Part shown: piece after piece, positions 27,401 to 35,381 of the stretch | How the letters are laid out: every line of letters begins with the position of its first letter | How positions within the stretch are numbered: position 1 is the stretch's first letter | Assembly: GCA_025846845.1 (NCBI GenBank) | Contig: JAOYTL010000020.1 | Span: forward strand, 36,349 to 100,348 | DNA from: Alloboseaceae bacterium BT-24-1 | Lineage (GTDB): Bacteria; Pseudomonadota; Alphaproteobacteria; Rhizobiales; Beijerinckiaceae | Direction: 5' to 3' | DNA: 64,000 nucleotides | Notes under the pieces: generated by a model | What the model saw: only the letters and a program-made list of their open reading frames with translations | The model's database searches: none | What the model was told of the DNA's origin: nothing | Program-made: the position numbers and the translations under genes

Positions 27401-27955
27401 CCGTTCTCGCCGGCGGCGATGAAGAAGGCGGTGATCGCGGGCGCCGCCATCCTCGGCATCGAGGGCGACATGGCCGGCAGCACGGTGCAGCACAAGAACC
27501 CGCTCGGCATCGCCGCGATGGCGGTGCAGATGCGCGATCTCGGCGCCACCGGCCTGCGCACCGAGTTCGCCGCCGAGCGCATCCACTATCTCGGCTACGA
27601 CATCGCCTCGGGTGCGCGTGTCCATGCCGAGCATGACGAGGCGGCTCCGAGCCTCGGCGGGCGTGCCAATCTTGGCCGCCGCTTCCAGTTCGTGCGCACG
27701 ATCCCGGGGCTCGATCCGCAGGGGAAGGCGCTGGCGCGCCTGCGCCCACTGCTCGACGGGCAGGATCCGATGGTGCTGCTCGAGGGCGATTCCATCGTCG
27801 AGGCGCATCGCGAGGGGCTCGACGGCTTCGGCGTCTGCGAGATCATCAGCGAGGTCCTGTCGCCGACGATCCGCAAAGTCACGGTCATCGCCGCCAATGA
27901 GGGCTGGGAAGCCTGCTGGCGGATCGAGCACGACCGCGTCTCGCGCATCTACTAG
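24416..27955 (+). CDS. srfB: SrfB-family protein with actin/Hsp70-like ATPase signatures
   Basis: Large cytoplasmic protein, 1179 residues, of the SrfB virulence-factor family (named from Salmonella; function unproven). The first 460 residues are beta-rich and unassigned. An actin/Hsp70-type nucleotide domain follows: phosphate-1 loop CIDLGASATSIWSG (D near 471), phosphate-2 loop LDIGGGTSDVALAS (D near 741) and an adenosine-type turn VIMVPTGRAALWPP (about residue 962). A specific C-terminal part contains KNPLGIAAMAVQMRDLG. It overlaps the 22053 gene by 4 bp; the next gene starts 122 bp on. Similar ATPases (MreB, FtsA) organise peptidoglycan synthases, and this operon encodes such a pair. Confidence 0.82.
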   Translation: MTSLPCYNLETRLGSFAATIALDRSGDLIDLLAFEAPEDMVKAVTVSLVSHAPGLASGVDIGWLQGNALLDKAAIRAGERLVLGLRREAVMRAVAHHRAQADADSDASIEIAFSTIVETASGTRASPRRIVKVAALAGASQPEWRIEPVEIDLDSLHAGKLLAIGQIAIDIPKDIVLEGRRGLTIEASCFGIKAQHLSLGVAAPMDHSVSLRRFPDTGTATSRHLIWLADAPALAGQEVRLDVTLTRDAVLDFVDETIQANPRAPLQVRLTAKLGGWVGQDGAGHDPDGPAKPWSSALEARSVPIRSQNRGEVALTIAGQHFSCPLGGTAQLDITSGLNAEVDPDDETSIVRCDGLVIDLRRWPLTRTAPLMVEVTSRMGESEIAEPSTPFPLEIVREGDFGRRGRAVVPMQNLTSTLSRAVRTSGANVLRGEITVSLAIKAGDEGGRAFAQASLPLRYSRRVHRLPICIDLGASATSIWSGAPRAAGRATEIRPLALGTWLAAHVDPRHGEAALQDAGAAPLIPSHVGLDSGNNLRADHAPHSLPDLALIGSDRVSVARRLKAFARRYDVSAPAPPPQAGLPEGGKRIDSLKHALTSGAVSLTLNEPVHRYDAAADRVVATNTVEIAPLVADVLDELVDLYVLRLGEDRLRVEDHAPPPVVPRILVSCPSGIGDEIASRYRAALELFSQRLERLFPGTTSFPDAAVTVPEAVAAARYVASLPEVRAAVPDLGEALLITLDIGGGTSDVALASLRRDGDRLNHATLATFGLPAGGDLIDEALTGIAAALIDRAMEGQDAHWQPAFAEASLARAIQREDAVALAARSWLRNAVKQAKARLANHLSEKAQVSSSRYRWDADAADETFDLILAEVRPDGGPAGLYVAQGEPKLAEAASRSGLQLALDSPDKAGIRRLILKLSRAALEKGAGEASQRLTEIGAVLGGMLPRLARAAGPNPTRRPTVIMVPTGRAALWPPIFEAIAAEAEASRAAFPFERPFSPAAMKKAVIAGAAILGIEGDMAGSTVQHKNPLGIAAMAVQMRDLGATGLRTEFAAERIHYLGYDIASGARVHAEHDEAAPSLGGRANLGRRFQFVRTIPGLDPQGKALARLRPLLDGQDPMVLLEGDSIVEAHREGLDGFGVCEIISEVLSPTIRKVTVIAANEGWEACWRIEHDRVSRIY

Positions 27956-28077
27956 GGATCGCAGGATCGTCATGGCCCACACGCGAAAACGGCTCTGGCG
28001 TTCACAAGGGCGGGCTCGGCCCGCCTCGTCGCGACCACATGTTCATCCTGATTTCATCGCCCGAGTGAGCTGACGCC

Positions 28078-29565
28078 ATGGCCCTGCCCGATCTCATGGA
28101 CCTGGTGATGCACGACCCGCGGCGGCTGGTCAGCTTGCGCGCCGTCGCCGGCGAGCCGGGCGAGGCCATGCCCGGCATCGAGAATCTCTGGCGCAAGCCG
28201 GTCTTCAGCCTGATGGCGGGCGGGCAACCGACCAAGGACGGCAAGGCCTCGCTGGAAGACCTGATCGATCGCCATCGCAGCATCGCGCTCACCGATGGCG
28301 GCAGCGGCCCGCAGCCGATCGACGTGCCCTTCACCTCGCTGGTGGTGCTGACCGCCGAGGCGCTGCCGGGCGCGCAGGAGCTCGGCCGCTTCCTCGCCGA
28401 CCGGATCGAGCAGCGCTTCCGCGACGTGATCGACCCCGATATCGGCGTCACCGTCCATGTCGAGCAGAGCCTGCATGCGACCGCGCCGGTCGCGGTCTAT
28501 CTCGGCCATGGCATCTACGCCCCGCCCACCGACAACCGGCTGCCGCATGGCGAGGTGGTGATCCGGCAGGATGCGCAGACCGCGATCGGCCAGCCGATCA
28601 TCGGCGTCAACACGCCGGGCGGGCTCTATGCAGGCCAGGCGCGCTTCGCCTTCTCGCGCAGCGAGATGCTGACGCCGGCGGTGCATCCCGACCTGCCGGG
28701 CGGCACGATCTTCTTTCTCGGCCGCTTTCCCGTCGACGCCTCCGCCCGCGATGCCGGCGGCCTGCCGCTGCTCACCGCCCTGCCGCAGACGCCCGAGGCG
28801 CGCGCCCAGGCAATCCAGGTCGAGACGCTGGCGCTGCCCGGCGGCAATGTCGACGCCCGCTTCGAAATCCTCGGCGTGCGCCCGCAGGTCGGCCGGGTCT
28901 CGCTGGGGCTCGTCGACGTCACGCTCGACCGCAGGCCCTCGCGCCTGCAGGTGCAGCCGCCCAAGGGGCCGCATCTCGCCGTGGTCGGCCTCGCCATCCC
29001 CGAGAATTTCGGCGGAAAGCGCATGGCACGCTACTGGGTCGAGCGCAGCCATGGCGGACGATTGATGTCGTCGGCCATGCTGGCGCAGCGCGACAGCATC
29101 GTCGTGCAGGGCCGCGACGCCCGTCGTTATGACCGGCGCGAACTGCGCTACAGCCGCGCCGGCGGCGAGGTTCGCGCTGAGAGCATGAGCTTCGACGGGC
29201 GCCGCCGCTCGCTGCTGATGCTGGAAGACGGCGAATTCGGCTATATCGGCCTGCCACGCGAGCAGACGGCGATCGCCTTCGGCCCGGACCAGTCCTCGCG
29301 CGGCTACGGCACGTTCGACTGGCTCGGCGAAGCGGTGCGCGTCCAGTTCGGCTCCGGCGTGGTCGAGCGCCTCGACGATCTCTATGATCACAACCCGGTC
29401 GGCTTCATCGCGGCTGCGCCCGGCGGCGTCGCGGTGCAATCGGCCGGCGACATCTGGATCCTCGGCGGGCGCAAGCCGCAGGCAGCCGGGACCTGCATCA
29501 TCCCGGCGAACGGGCCTTTCGTGCTCGGGCCGCTGGTGGTCGAGCTTCGGGAGGCGACGCCATGA
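28078..29565 (+). CDS. Uncharacterised protein of the SrfB operon
   Basis: A 495-residue protein without signal peptide or membrane helix. It starts MALPDLMDLVMHDPRRLVSLRAVAG and has beta-rich stretches in the second half (RFEILGVRPQVGRVSLGLVDVTL; GKRMARYWVERSHGGRLMSS; YGTFDWLGEAVRVQFGSG), suggesting stacked beta-sandwich modules. The segment VLTAEALPGAQELGRFLADRIEQRF may be an alpha/beta module. It ends on the ATG of the transpeptidase gene (ATGA overlap), so it is likely a cytoplasmic adaptor of the same complex. No family recognised. Confidence 0.7.
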   Translation: MALPDLMDLVMHDPRRLVSLRAVAGEPGEAMPGIENLWRKPVFSLMAGGQPTKDGKASLEDLIDRHRSIALTDGGSGPQPIDVPFTSLVVLTAEALPGAQELGRFLADRIEQRFRDVIDPDIGVTVHVEQSLHATAPVAVYLGHGIYAPPTDNRLPHGEVVIRQDAQTAIGQPIIGVNTPGGLYAGQARFAFSRSEMLTPAVHPDLPGGTIFFLGRFPVDASARDAGGLPLLTALPQTPEARAQAIQVETLALPGGNVDARFEILGVRPQVGRVSLGLVDVTLDRRPSRLQVQPPKGPHLAVVGLAIPENFGGKRMARYWVERSHGGRLMSSAMLAQRDSIVVQGRDARRYDRRELRYSRAGGEVRAESMSFDGRRRSLLMLEDGEFGYIGLPREQTAIAFGPDQSSRGYGTFDWLGEAVRVQFGSGVVERLDDLYDHNPVGFIAAAPGGVAVQSAGDIWILGGRKPQAAGTCIIPANGPFVLGPLVVELREATP

Positions 29566-32219
29566 GCCATCCGCTCTTTCGCGGCCTGAAGCGCAGCGTC
29601 ACCGCCGTCGCGGTCGGCACCGTCACCATCGTCGGCTTTCTCTGGCTTTCGGGCGGACTGATCGGCGAGCTCGCCGCCAGCCGCGCCTGGATCAAGCAGC
29701 CGGACTTCACCGAGACCAGCCGCTCGAACGAGGACCTGTTCGCACAGGGCGTCGCGACCGGGCTGATCTGGCTCGATCCCGCCGGGCCGGTCATCCGCTC
29801 GCAGCCCTGCGAGGCGCTTTACGACGCCTCGCTGACCGTGCCGACGCCGCAAGGTGCCAAGGATTTCTCGCGCACGCTGCTCGACCGGCTCTGCAACCTG
29901 CCGGCCGGCGCGCAGATCCGCTCGGAGATGCTGGCCTGGAACAACTCCTTCCTGATCGCCGGCGCCCGCGACGACCGTGCGCCGGACCGACGCTGTGCCG
30001 ACGGCACGCCGTTGACGCTGCCGGTGGTGCCGGCCGGCTGCCGCCCGTCGGGCTGGACCGCCCGTGTCGCCCAGACCACCGACCTCGCGGCCCCGCTCAA
30101 CGTGATGCCGAACGCGGTGCCGCCGCCGCGCGACTTCGCCGATTTCGCCAAGCGCCGCGCCAACCAGCTTTCCGACTGGGCCCTGTTCGGGCCCTTAAGG
30201 GCGCCTGACGACCGGCTCGTGCTCTCGACGCGGCTGCCTCCCGGCAATCGCCGCGTCACCGTCGACATGATCCTGGAGCCGGCGCGCATCGTCGTCGGCA
30301 ATGAGCGGGTCAATCTCGATCCCAAGCGCGACGAGCAGACCGTGCGCATCGCCGGGCTTTCGATCGCGGCCGAGCGCGTCTGCTCGGACAGCGACGAGTT
30401 CGCGACCTGCGCCGAGGAGGCCCAGCAGGGCCTGCCGCATGGATGGCGTTTCTCGATCACTGGTGCGCGCCGGCGCGATGTCGAGATCAGCTTCGAGGGC
30501 CAGCCGGTCCGGGCGGTGCCGCCGCGCGCCCGCGAAGTTTTGGGCGGGCCGGGCGTCCAGAGCGAGGACGGCAAGGTCAAGCTCTGGCGCTCCTCGCATA
30601 TCGAGGCCGATTGCGAGCGGGCCAAGACCAAGCTGGTCTGCGAGCTCGGCTGGCGTGGCGCGGTCACGCAGCGGCGCACCGGCGCAGCCCGCGCCCTCTT
30701 CTTCGCCGACGGCACGCCGGCGCTCGACAATAACGGCGTGCCGCTGCCGATCGTCGATGAGCTCGGCCTGACCGCGATGATCGGCTATGGCGCCGGCGAT
30801 GTCGGCTCGCTCTCGGCTGCGCTCGGCCGGGCCCGCACCCGCGAGAACCTGACGCTCACCATCGAGCCGCGCCTGCAGAAGCTGGTGCAGGAGGCGGTCT
30901 ACGAACATATGGGCGAACGCCTCGGCCGCGGGAAGCGGCCGCGCAAGCCGGGCCCGCTGCCTGTGAACCTCGCCCCCGAACAGGAGCCGCCGGACCAGGG
31001 CGACGGCCGCGCCGTCGTGCTGCTGATGGATGCCGGCGACGAGCCGGGTTCGCTGCTCGGCCTGGCGAGCTGGCCCGACTTCGTACCGGGCATGCACAGC
31101 TGGGACATCCAGGCCCTTTCGACCGGGCGCGACAGCGACTCGCCGCTCGCCGGCCATGGCTGGCGCGCCGGCGACGTCCACACCATGCCGGGCTCGACCT
31201 TCAAGCTGGTCACCGGTCTCGCCAGCATCCTGGCGGTGCGCGAGCAGCCGCGCTTCGCCGACATGATCATGGGCAGGATGCCGCCAGCGCAGCAGGCCCA
31301 GATCTTCGGCATTCCCGGCGGTGGCGGCCTCAATGTCGACGGTGTACAGATCGCCAATTATGGCGGCGCCGGGTTCAATGTCGGCATCCTGTCGCCGGCA
31401 CAGAGCGGCTGCCCCGACGCCGGCCGCGGCGCCCAGATCGGCTTCTGCGAGGCGTTGATCAAGTCGTCCAACCTGTGGTTCGCCGGCATGGCGCTGACCA
31501 TGGACGGACGCAAGGTCGGCGGCCGCGCCACCACCGTGCCCGGCCGGACCGGCACGATCCTGGCCCAGCTGACCGAGCACCTCTACCCGATCACCCAGCC
31601 GGGCAGCCTTGCCCAGCCCGGCATCGACCTGACGCGCGGCATCGTGCCGGGCGCGCAGCGGCTGACCGGCGAGGCGCTCGACCTTGCGGTCGAGGACAAG
31701 CGCAATGCCCGCCGCATCGACCTCGCCACCAACTCCTACGGCCAGGGCGTGCGCGCCACGCCGATCGCGATGGCCTCGATCTATGGCTCGGTCGGCGCCC
31801 GCAAGGTCATCCAGCCGCGCGTGCTGAAGCCGGTCTCGGACGTCGCCGAGACACCGCTGCCGAACGAGGGCAAGCCGGTGATTCCCGGCATGGACCCGCG
31901 CCAGGCCGAACCCTTCCTCGACGACGCCCAGCGCGGCCTCTACGGCGTGGTCAACTCACCGGGCGGCACAGCTGCCGGCGTGATGGCCTCGCTGCCGCCG
32001 GATGTACGCAAGCGCATCTTCGGCAAGACCGGCACGGCGGACACCATCGACGGCATGAACTCGGCCTGGTTCGCCGGCTGGATGGACAATGTCGCGGGCA
32101 GGAAGCGCGTCGCCTTCACCTGCCTGGTCTCGCATACGCGCGAGACCGGCGGGCGCGCCTGCGGCCGGTTGATGGCCGGCCTGCTCGGCAAGGTCGCGGC
32201 GCTCGGAGACAAGAAGTGA
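29562..32219 (+). CDS. Penicillin-binding-type transpeptidase (class B PBP-like)
   Basis: Membrane-anchored peptidoglycan transpeptidase, 885 residues. An N-terminal anchor (about residues 12-34) is followed by a long unassigned periplasmic part (35-430) with several cysteine pairs. The penicillin-binding domain holds all three catalytic motifs: SxxK in GSTFKLVTG (S545), SxN in KSSNLW (about 635-637) and KTG in FGKTGTAD (K822). The family-typical TNSYGQGVRATPIAMASIYG (here ATNSYGQGVRATP) is also present. No glycosyltransferase domain. It overlaps the genes on both sides by 4 bp, with the SEDS gene directly downstream, matching the SEDS-bPBP pairing of FtsW-FtsI and RodA-PBP2. Confidence 0.88.
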   Translation: MSHPLFRGLKRSVTAVAVGTVTIVGFLWLSGGLIGELAASRAWIKQPDFTETSRSNEDLFAQGVATGLIWLDPAGPVIRSQPCEALYDASLTVPTPQGAKDFSRTLLDRLCNLPAGAQIRSEMLAWNNSFLIAGARDDRAPDRRCADGTPLTLPVVPAGCRPSGWTARVAQTTDLAAPLNVMPNAVPPPRDFADFAKRRANQLSDWALFGPLRAPDDRLVLSTRLPPGNRRVTVDMILEPARIVVGNERVNLDPKRDEQTVRIAGLSIAAERVCSDSDEFATCAEEAQQGLPHGWRFSITGARRRDVEISFEGQPVRAVPPRAREVLGGPGVQSEDGKVKLWRSSHIEADCERAKTKLVCELGWRGAVTQRRTGAARALFFADGTPALDNNGVPLPIVDELGLTAMIGYGAGDVGSLSAALGRARTRENLTLTIEPRLQKLVQEAVYEHMGERLGRGKRPRKPGPLPVNLAPEQEPPDQGDGRAVVLLMDAGDEPGSLLGLASWPDFVPGMHSWDIQALSTGRDSDSPLAGHGWRAGDVHTMPGSTFKLVTGLASILAVREQPRFADMIMGRMPPAQQAQIFGIPGGGGLNVDGVQIANYGGAGFNVGILSPAQSGCPDAGRGAQIGFCEALIKSSNLWFAGMALTMDGRKVGGRATTVPGRTGTILAQLTEHLYPITQPGSLAQPGIDLTRGIVPGAQRLTGEALDLAVEDKRNARRIDLATNSYGQGVRATPIAMASIYGSVGARKVIQPRVLKPVSDVAETPLPNEGKPVIPGMDPRQAEPFLDDAQRGLYGVVNSPGGTAAGVMASLPPDVRKRIFGKTGTADTIDGMNSAWFAGWMDNVAGRKRVAFTCLVSHTRETGGRACGRLMAGLLGKVAALGDKK

Positions 32220-35200
32220 GCGAGACCACCGCGCTGCGCCAGCTGATGGTGCGCTGGCTGACCTTGCGGCCCTTCCGCCTGCCGCGCATCCGCATCGGCG
32301 GCGCGGGTGGCGCGCTGACCGGACTCGTTCTGCTCGCGCTCTGCCTCGCCGTCCTCGGTTTCTGGTGGCACAACACCACGCATCTGATCGAAAGCGCCCG
32401 GCCAGTGGTCAGCCTGGAGCGGCTCGACCTCGCGCTCGCCCGCGGCGAGACCGCGACGATCGGCCGGCGCGAACTCTTGCAGCCACAGCGCTTCGATGCG
32501 GCTGAGGCGCGCCATGTCTCCCTCACCCGCCAGCCGGACGGGCGCGTCACCATCCGCAATGTCGCCAACACCCGCAGGCTCTGGCTCGACTATGCGAATG
32601 GCTCGGGCAGCTTCTCTGCGCGCTGGCGCTTCCAGCCCGGCGATCGCATCGCCGCCGGCGCGCTTGCGATCGCGGTTGACGAGGCTCGGCCCGGGCGGCT
32701 TGCGCTGACCTTGACCGAGGCAGGTAAGCAGGGGGCCCGAAAGCTCACCATCGACTCGACGGGCCCGCTCTCGACGCTCAAGCTCGACGGCAATGCGCTG
32801 CCGGTCTGCCAGCCACTCAGCAGCGCCGATCGCATCCGCGGGGTCGTCACCGGCCTGATCGCCACCGACGAGCGCGGCGAGGACAAGCTCGTCTCGCTCG
32901 GCGGCCGCCTGACCTGCTCGGTGCGCGAGGAGGCGCATATCGCCGCCAACACCCTGCCGTTCAAGGCGCTGACCATCGTCGCACGCGGCGGCAGCTATTT
33001 CCTGGCGCCCGGCGATGCCGTCGATGCGCCGCGCCCGCCGGTCGTGTTCGCGCGCGGCAACCAGCGCGTGACCGACTTCAGCGATATCGCCTGGGAACTC
33101 GATCCGGACGGGCCGACGCGGCTCAGCCACATGATCATCGGGCGCACCCGCTATGCTGTCGAGATCGGCCAGGAATCGAATGGGCGCCTGCCGCTGCGGC
33201 TGACGCCACTGAGCAAGACCCACCGCTTCGCGCCCGACGATGCCGAGATCCTGCGGGCAGCGGCGACCACCGATAGCGTAAGGCCGGTGGTGACGCCGCC
33301 TCGGCAGCCAATGTCGGGGGCGGAGATCGGCAATCCGCTCGGTTCGCTCAACGGCGTCGAGCGTATCGTCCGGCTCGCGCTCACCCTCGGGCTCGCCGTG
33401 TTCGGCGTGCTCTCGGCCCTGCATCACGCGACGCTGTTCCGGCGCAGTGCCATCCTGGTGCGGATGGTCGGCGCACTCGGTGCAACCGCCTTCATCGGCG
33501 CGACAACCATGCTCGCGCTGGCGCCGGAGCTGTCGCGGCTCGGTGGCGCCTCGATCTCCTATGAGGCGGCGCTGCACGCGACGATCATCGCCTATGGCAT
33601 CGCCTGCATCGCGATCATGGTCGGGCCGCGCTTCACCACGCCGCTGCGCCTGACCTGGCTCGGCCTCGTGATGCTCTGCTGCCTCGGCAGCCTGACCCTG
33701 ATGGCGCTCGGCATCGACGCCGAGAAGACCGACTTCACCATCCATGCCGAGAAGAACAAGCTCCTGTTCTTCGACCTGATCCCAGTCGTCGCAGTGGTGA
33801 TCGCCTTCCAGCCGCAGCGCTCGATCGCGGCGTTGCCACGCTCCTTCTTCATGGGCGTCGGCTTCAAGGACCAGTTGCTGCGCGCCGTGCCGGCGATCCT
33901 GATCCTCGCGGCCTTCGTCGCCTGGGGCGTGCTCGGTACCGAGACCGGCGTCGCCGGCTTCCAGCCGGTCGAGCTCGGCAAGATCGCACTCGTCCTGGTG
34001 CTGGCGCACATCTTCCTCGGCTTCTCGCGGATCGACTACTTCTACAACCAGCGCCACTACATCTCCTGGCTGACGGTCAGCCTTGCGACCGTGCTGGTCT
34101 TCATCCTGTTCCTGACCGCGGTGCCGTTCCTGAAAAGCGACTATTCGCCAGCGCTGATCATCATCGTCACCACGGTCGTGCTCGCCTTCGCCTTCCTGCT
34201 GCCGAGCACGCTGAAGCGCCTGGTCGAGATCATGCGCGTCTTCCTGCGCCGCGCCGACGCGCCCCAGCGCAAGGTCCGGCGCCTCGGCTGGCCGCGTGGT
34301 GGCGTGCTGGCGCTGGTCCTCGTCGTCCTGCTCGGCATCAACGCGGCGCTGATCTACGTCTTCCCCGGCCTCGTCACCTACGCGATCTCCGGCCAGTGGA
34401 GCCTGCCCAAGGAGCGCCTCGCCGCGATCGATGTGCTGGAGAAGGCGCGCGGCGGCCCCTTGCGCGTGCCGGCCGAGCGCTTGCTGACCTGGTACGACCT
34501 CGATCACGCCACCAAGCGCGCCGCGGCAGCCGCTCAGGAGCGCAGCCCGGATGTGATCCATCGCGATCTCGGCTTCCAGCTGCTGCAGTCCAAGGTCGCG
34601 CTCGCCGAGATGCCGTGCACGTTGGCCCGGCTCGATCTCGGGCTCGACAAGACGCCAGTCGAGGTCCGGCGCGCGCTCGACGAATTGCCGCCATCGCCGG
34701 TCTCGCTCTGCGCCATGCTGCCGGGCGCCCGCGTCACGCCGATCGCCGAGCGCAAGGGCGAGGAGCAGGACGAGACCGTCAGCCGCTTCACCGTCAGCGA
34801 CCTCGTGCGCCTGCCGGTGGTGCAGAACGACTTCATCGCCACCTTCCTGATGGTGCGCTTCGGCCTGCCGGCGGGGCTCGCTTTGCTGGCGGCGCAGGTC
34901 ATCACCGTCTTCGGACTACTCTGCCTGGCTGTCAGCCTGATGCGCGAACGCGCCATGGGCTCGGCCCAGGAAGGCGCCAACAAGGGCATGGCGATCATCC
35001 TCGTCGGCATCGCCACGATCTTCGCGCTGCACTGGAGCATTTCCTGGGGCAATGCGCTCGGGCTCCTGCCGGTGATGGGCCAGCCGATGACCTTCATCGC
35101 CGCGGCGACCTCGCATCACATGCTGATGGCGCTGCCCTCGATCGCGATCGCGCTGATCGCGGGGCGGCTCGCAGCGATCCGCCAGCTCTCGCCGACCAGC

Positions 35201-35251
35201 GATCCGCCGCCCTGGGGGCTTTGGCGTGGGCTGACGCGCGGGGGGCTGTGA
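32216..35251 (+). CDS. SEDS-family (FtsW/RodA-like) protein with N-terminal FHA-like domain
   Basis: A 1011-residue polytopic membrane protein; GTG start overlaps the transpeptidase stop (GTGA), an in-frame ATG follows at 32246. One helix (about 33-55) precedes a beta-rich segment resembling an FHA domain (TIGRRELLQ, ARHVSLTRQPDGRVTIRN, FQPGDRIAAGALAIAV). From about residue 380 there are many helices with SEDS signatures: FQPVELGKIALVLVLAHI (compare FQPSELAK), KSDYSPALIIIVTT, NDFIATFLMVRFGL and GNALGLLPVMGQPMTFI. A loop of about 150 residues sits where FtsW/RodA have the large periplasmic loop. Likely a peptidoglycan polymerase partner of the transpeptidase. Confidence 0.82.
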   Translation: MSETTALRQLMVRWLTLRPFRLPRIRIGGAGGALTGLVLLALCLAVLGFWWHNTTHLIESARPVVSLERLDLALARGETATIGRRELLQPQRFDAAEARHVSLTRQPDGRVTIRNVANTRRLWLDYANGSGSFSARWRFQPGDRIAAGALAIAVDEARPGRLALTLTEAGKQGARKLTIDSTGPLSTLKLDGNALPVCQPLSSADRIRGVVTGLIATDERGEDKLVSLGGRLTCSVREEAHIAANTLPFKALTIVARGGSYFLAPGDAVDAPRPPVVFARGNQRVTDFSDIAWELDPDGPTRLSHMIIGRTRYAVEIGQESNGRLPLRLTPLSKTHRFAPDDAEILRAAATTDSVRPVVTPPRQPMSGAEIGNPLGSLNGVERIVRLALTLGLAVFGVLSALHHATLFRRSAILVRMVGALGATAFIGATTMLALAPELSRLGGASISYEAALHATIIAYGIACIAIMVGPRFTTPLRLTWLGLVMLCCLGSLTLMALGIDAEKTDFTIHAEKNKLLFFDLIPVVAVVIAFQPQRSIAALPRSFFMGVGFKDQLLRAVPAILILAAFVAWGVLGTETGVAGFQPVELGKIALVLVLAHIFLGFSRIDYFYNQRHYISWLTVSLATVLVFILFLTAVPFLKSDYSPALIIIVTTVVLAFAFLLPSTLKRLVEIMRVFLRRADAPQRKVRRLGWPRGGVLALVLVVLLGINAALIYVFPGLVTYAISGQWSLPKERLAAIDVLEKARGGPLRVPAERLLTWYDLDHATKRAAAAAQERSPDVIHRDLGFQLLQSKVALAEMPCTLARLDLGLDKTPVEVRRALDELPPSPVSLCAMLPGARVTPIAERKGEEQDETVSRFTVSDLVRLPVVQNDFIATFLMVRFGLPAGLALLAAQVITVFGLLCLAVSLMRERAMGSAQEGANKGMAIILVGIATIFALHWSISWGNALGLLPVMGQPMTFIAAATSHHMLMALPSIAIALIAGRLAAIRQLSPTSDPPPWGLWRGLTRGGL

Positions 35252-35261
35252 AGCTCTCGCG

Positions 35262-35365
35262 CCGTCATTCTTGGCCGAAACGCAGCGTAGAGCCGAGAAT
35301 CTCGTAACGAGAAGGCGTTGGTCAGCGCCTCGTCTGGCCTGAGATGCTCGGGTCAAGCCCGAGCA
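35262..35365. repeat. Palindromic intergenic element between convergent genes
   Basis: The gap between the SEDS gene and the convergent minus-strand gene holds two inverted repeats: ATTCTTGGC against GCCGAGAAT at the left, and TGCTCGGG-tcaag-CCCGAGCA (35345-35365) at the right. Start and ends GTCATTC and ATGCTCGGG resemble interspersed repeats of this genome type. The right hairpin could terminate transcripts from both sides. Confidence 0.55.
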
Positions 35366-35381
35366 CGGCGCTTAGGGCAAC

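Noticed and set aside
25703..27982. A 759-codon open frame antisense to srfB
   Set aside because: It is the mirror frame of a real high-GC gene; composition is Arg/Gly/Asp-rich, without family motifs, while the plus strand carries clear ATPase motifs.
27972..28073. A 33-codon frame (MAHTRKRLWRSQG...) in the gap after srfB
   Set aside because: Too short, no clear ribosome site; the gap more likely holds a hairpin and the next gene's leader.
28054..29439. A 461-codon open frame antisense to the 495-aa gene
   Set aside because: Shadow frame; it would break a coupled operon and has no motif.
31940..34561. An 873-codon open frame antisense to the SEDS gene
   Set aside because: Highly charged, His/Gln/Arg-rich shadow sequence; the plus strand encodes membrane helices and SEDS motifs.
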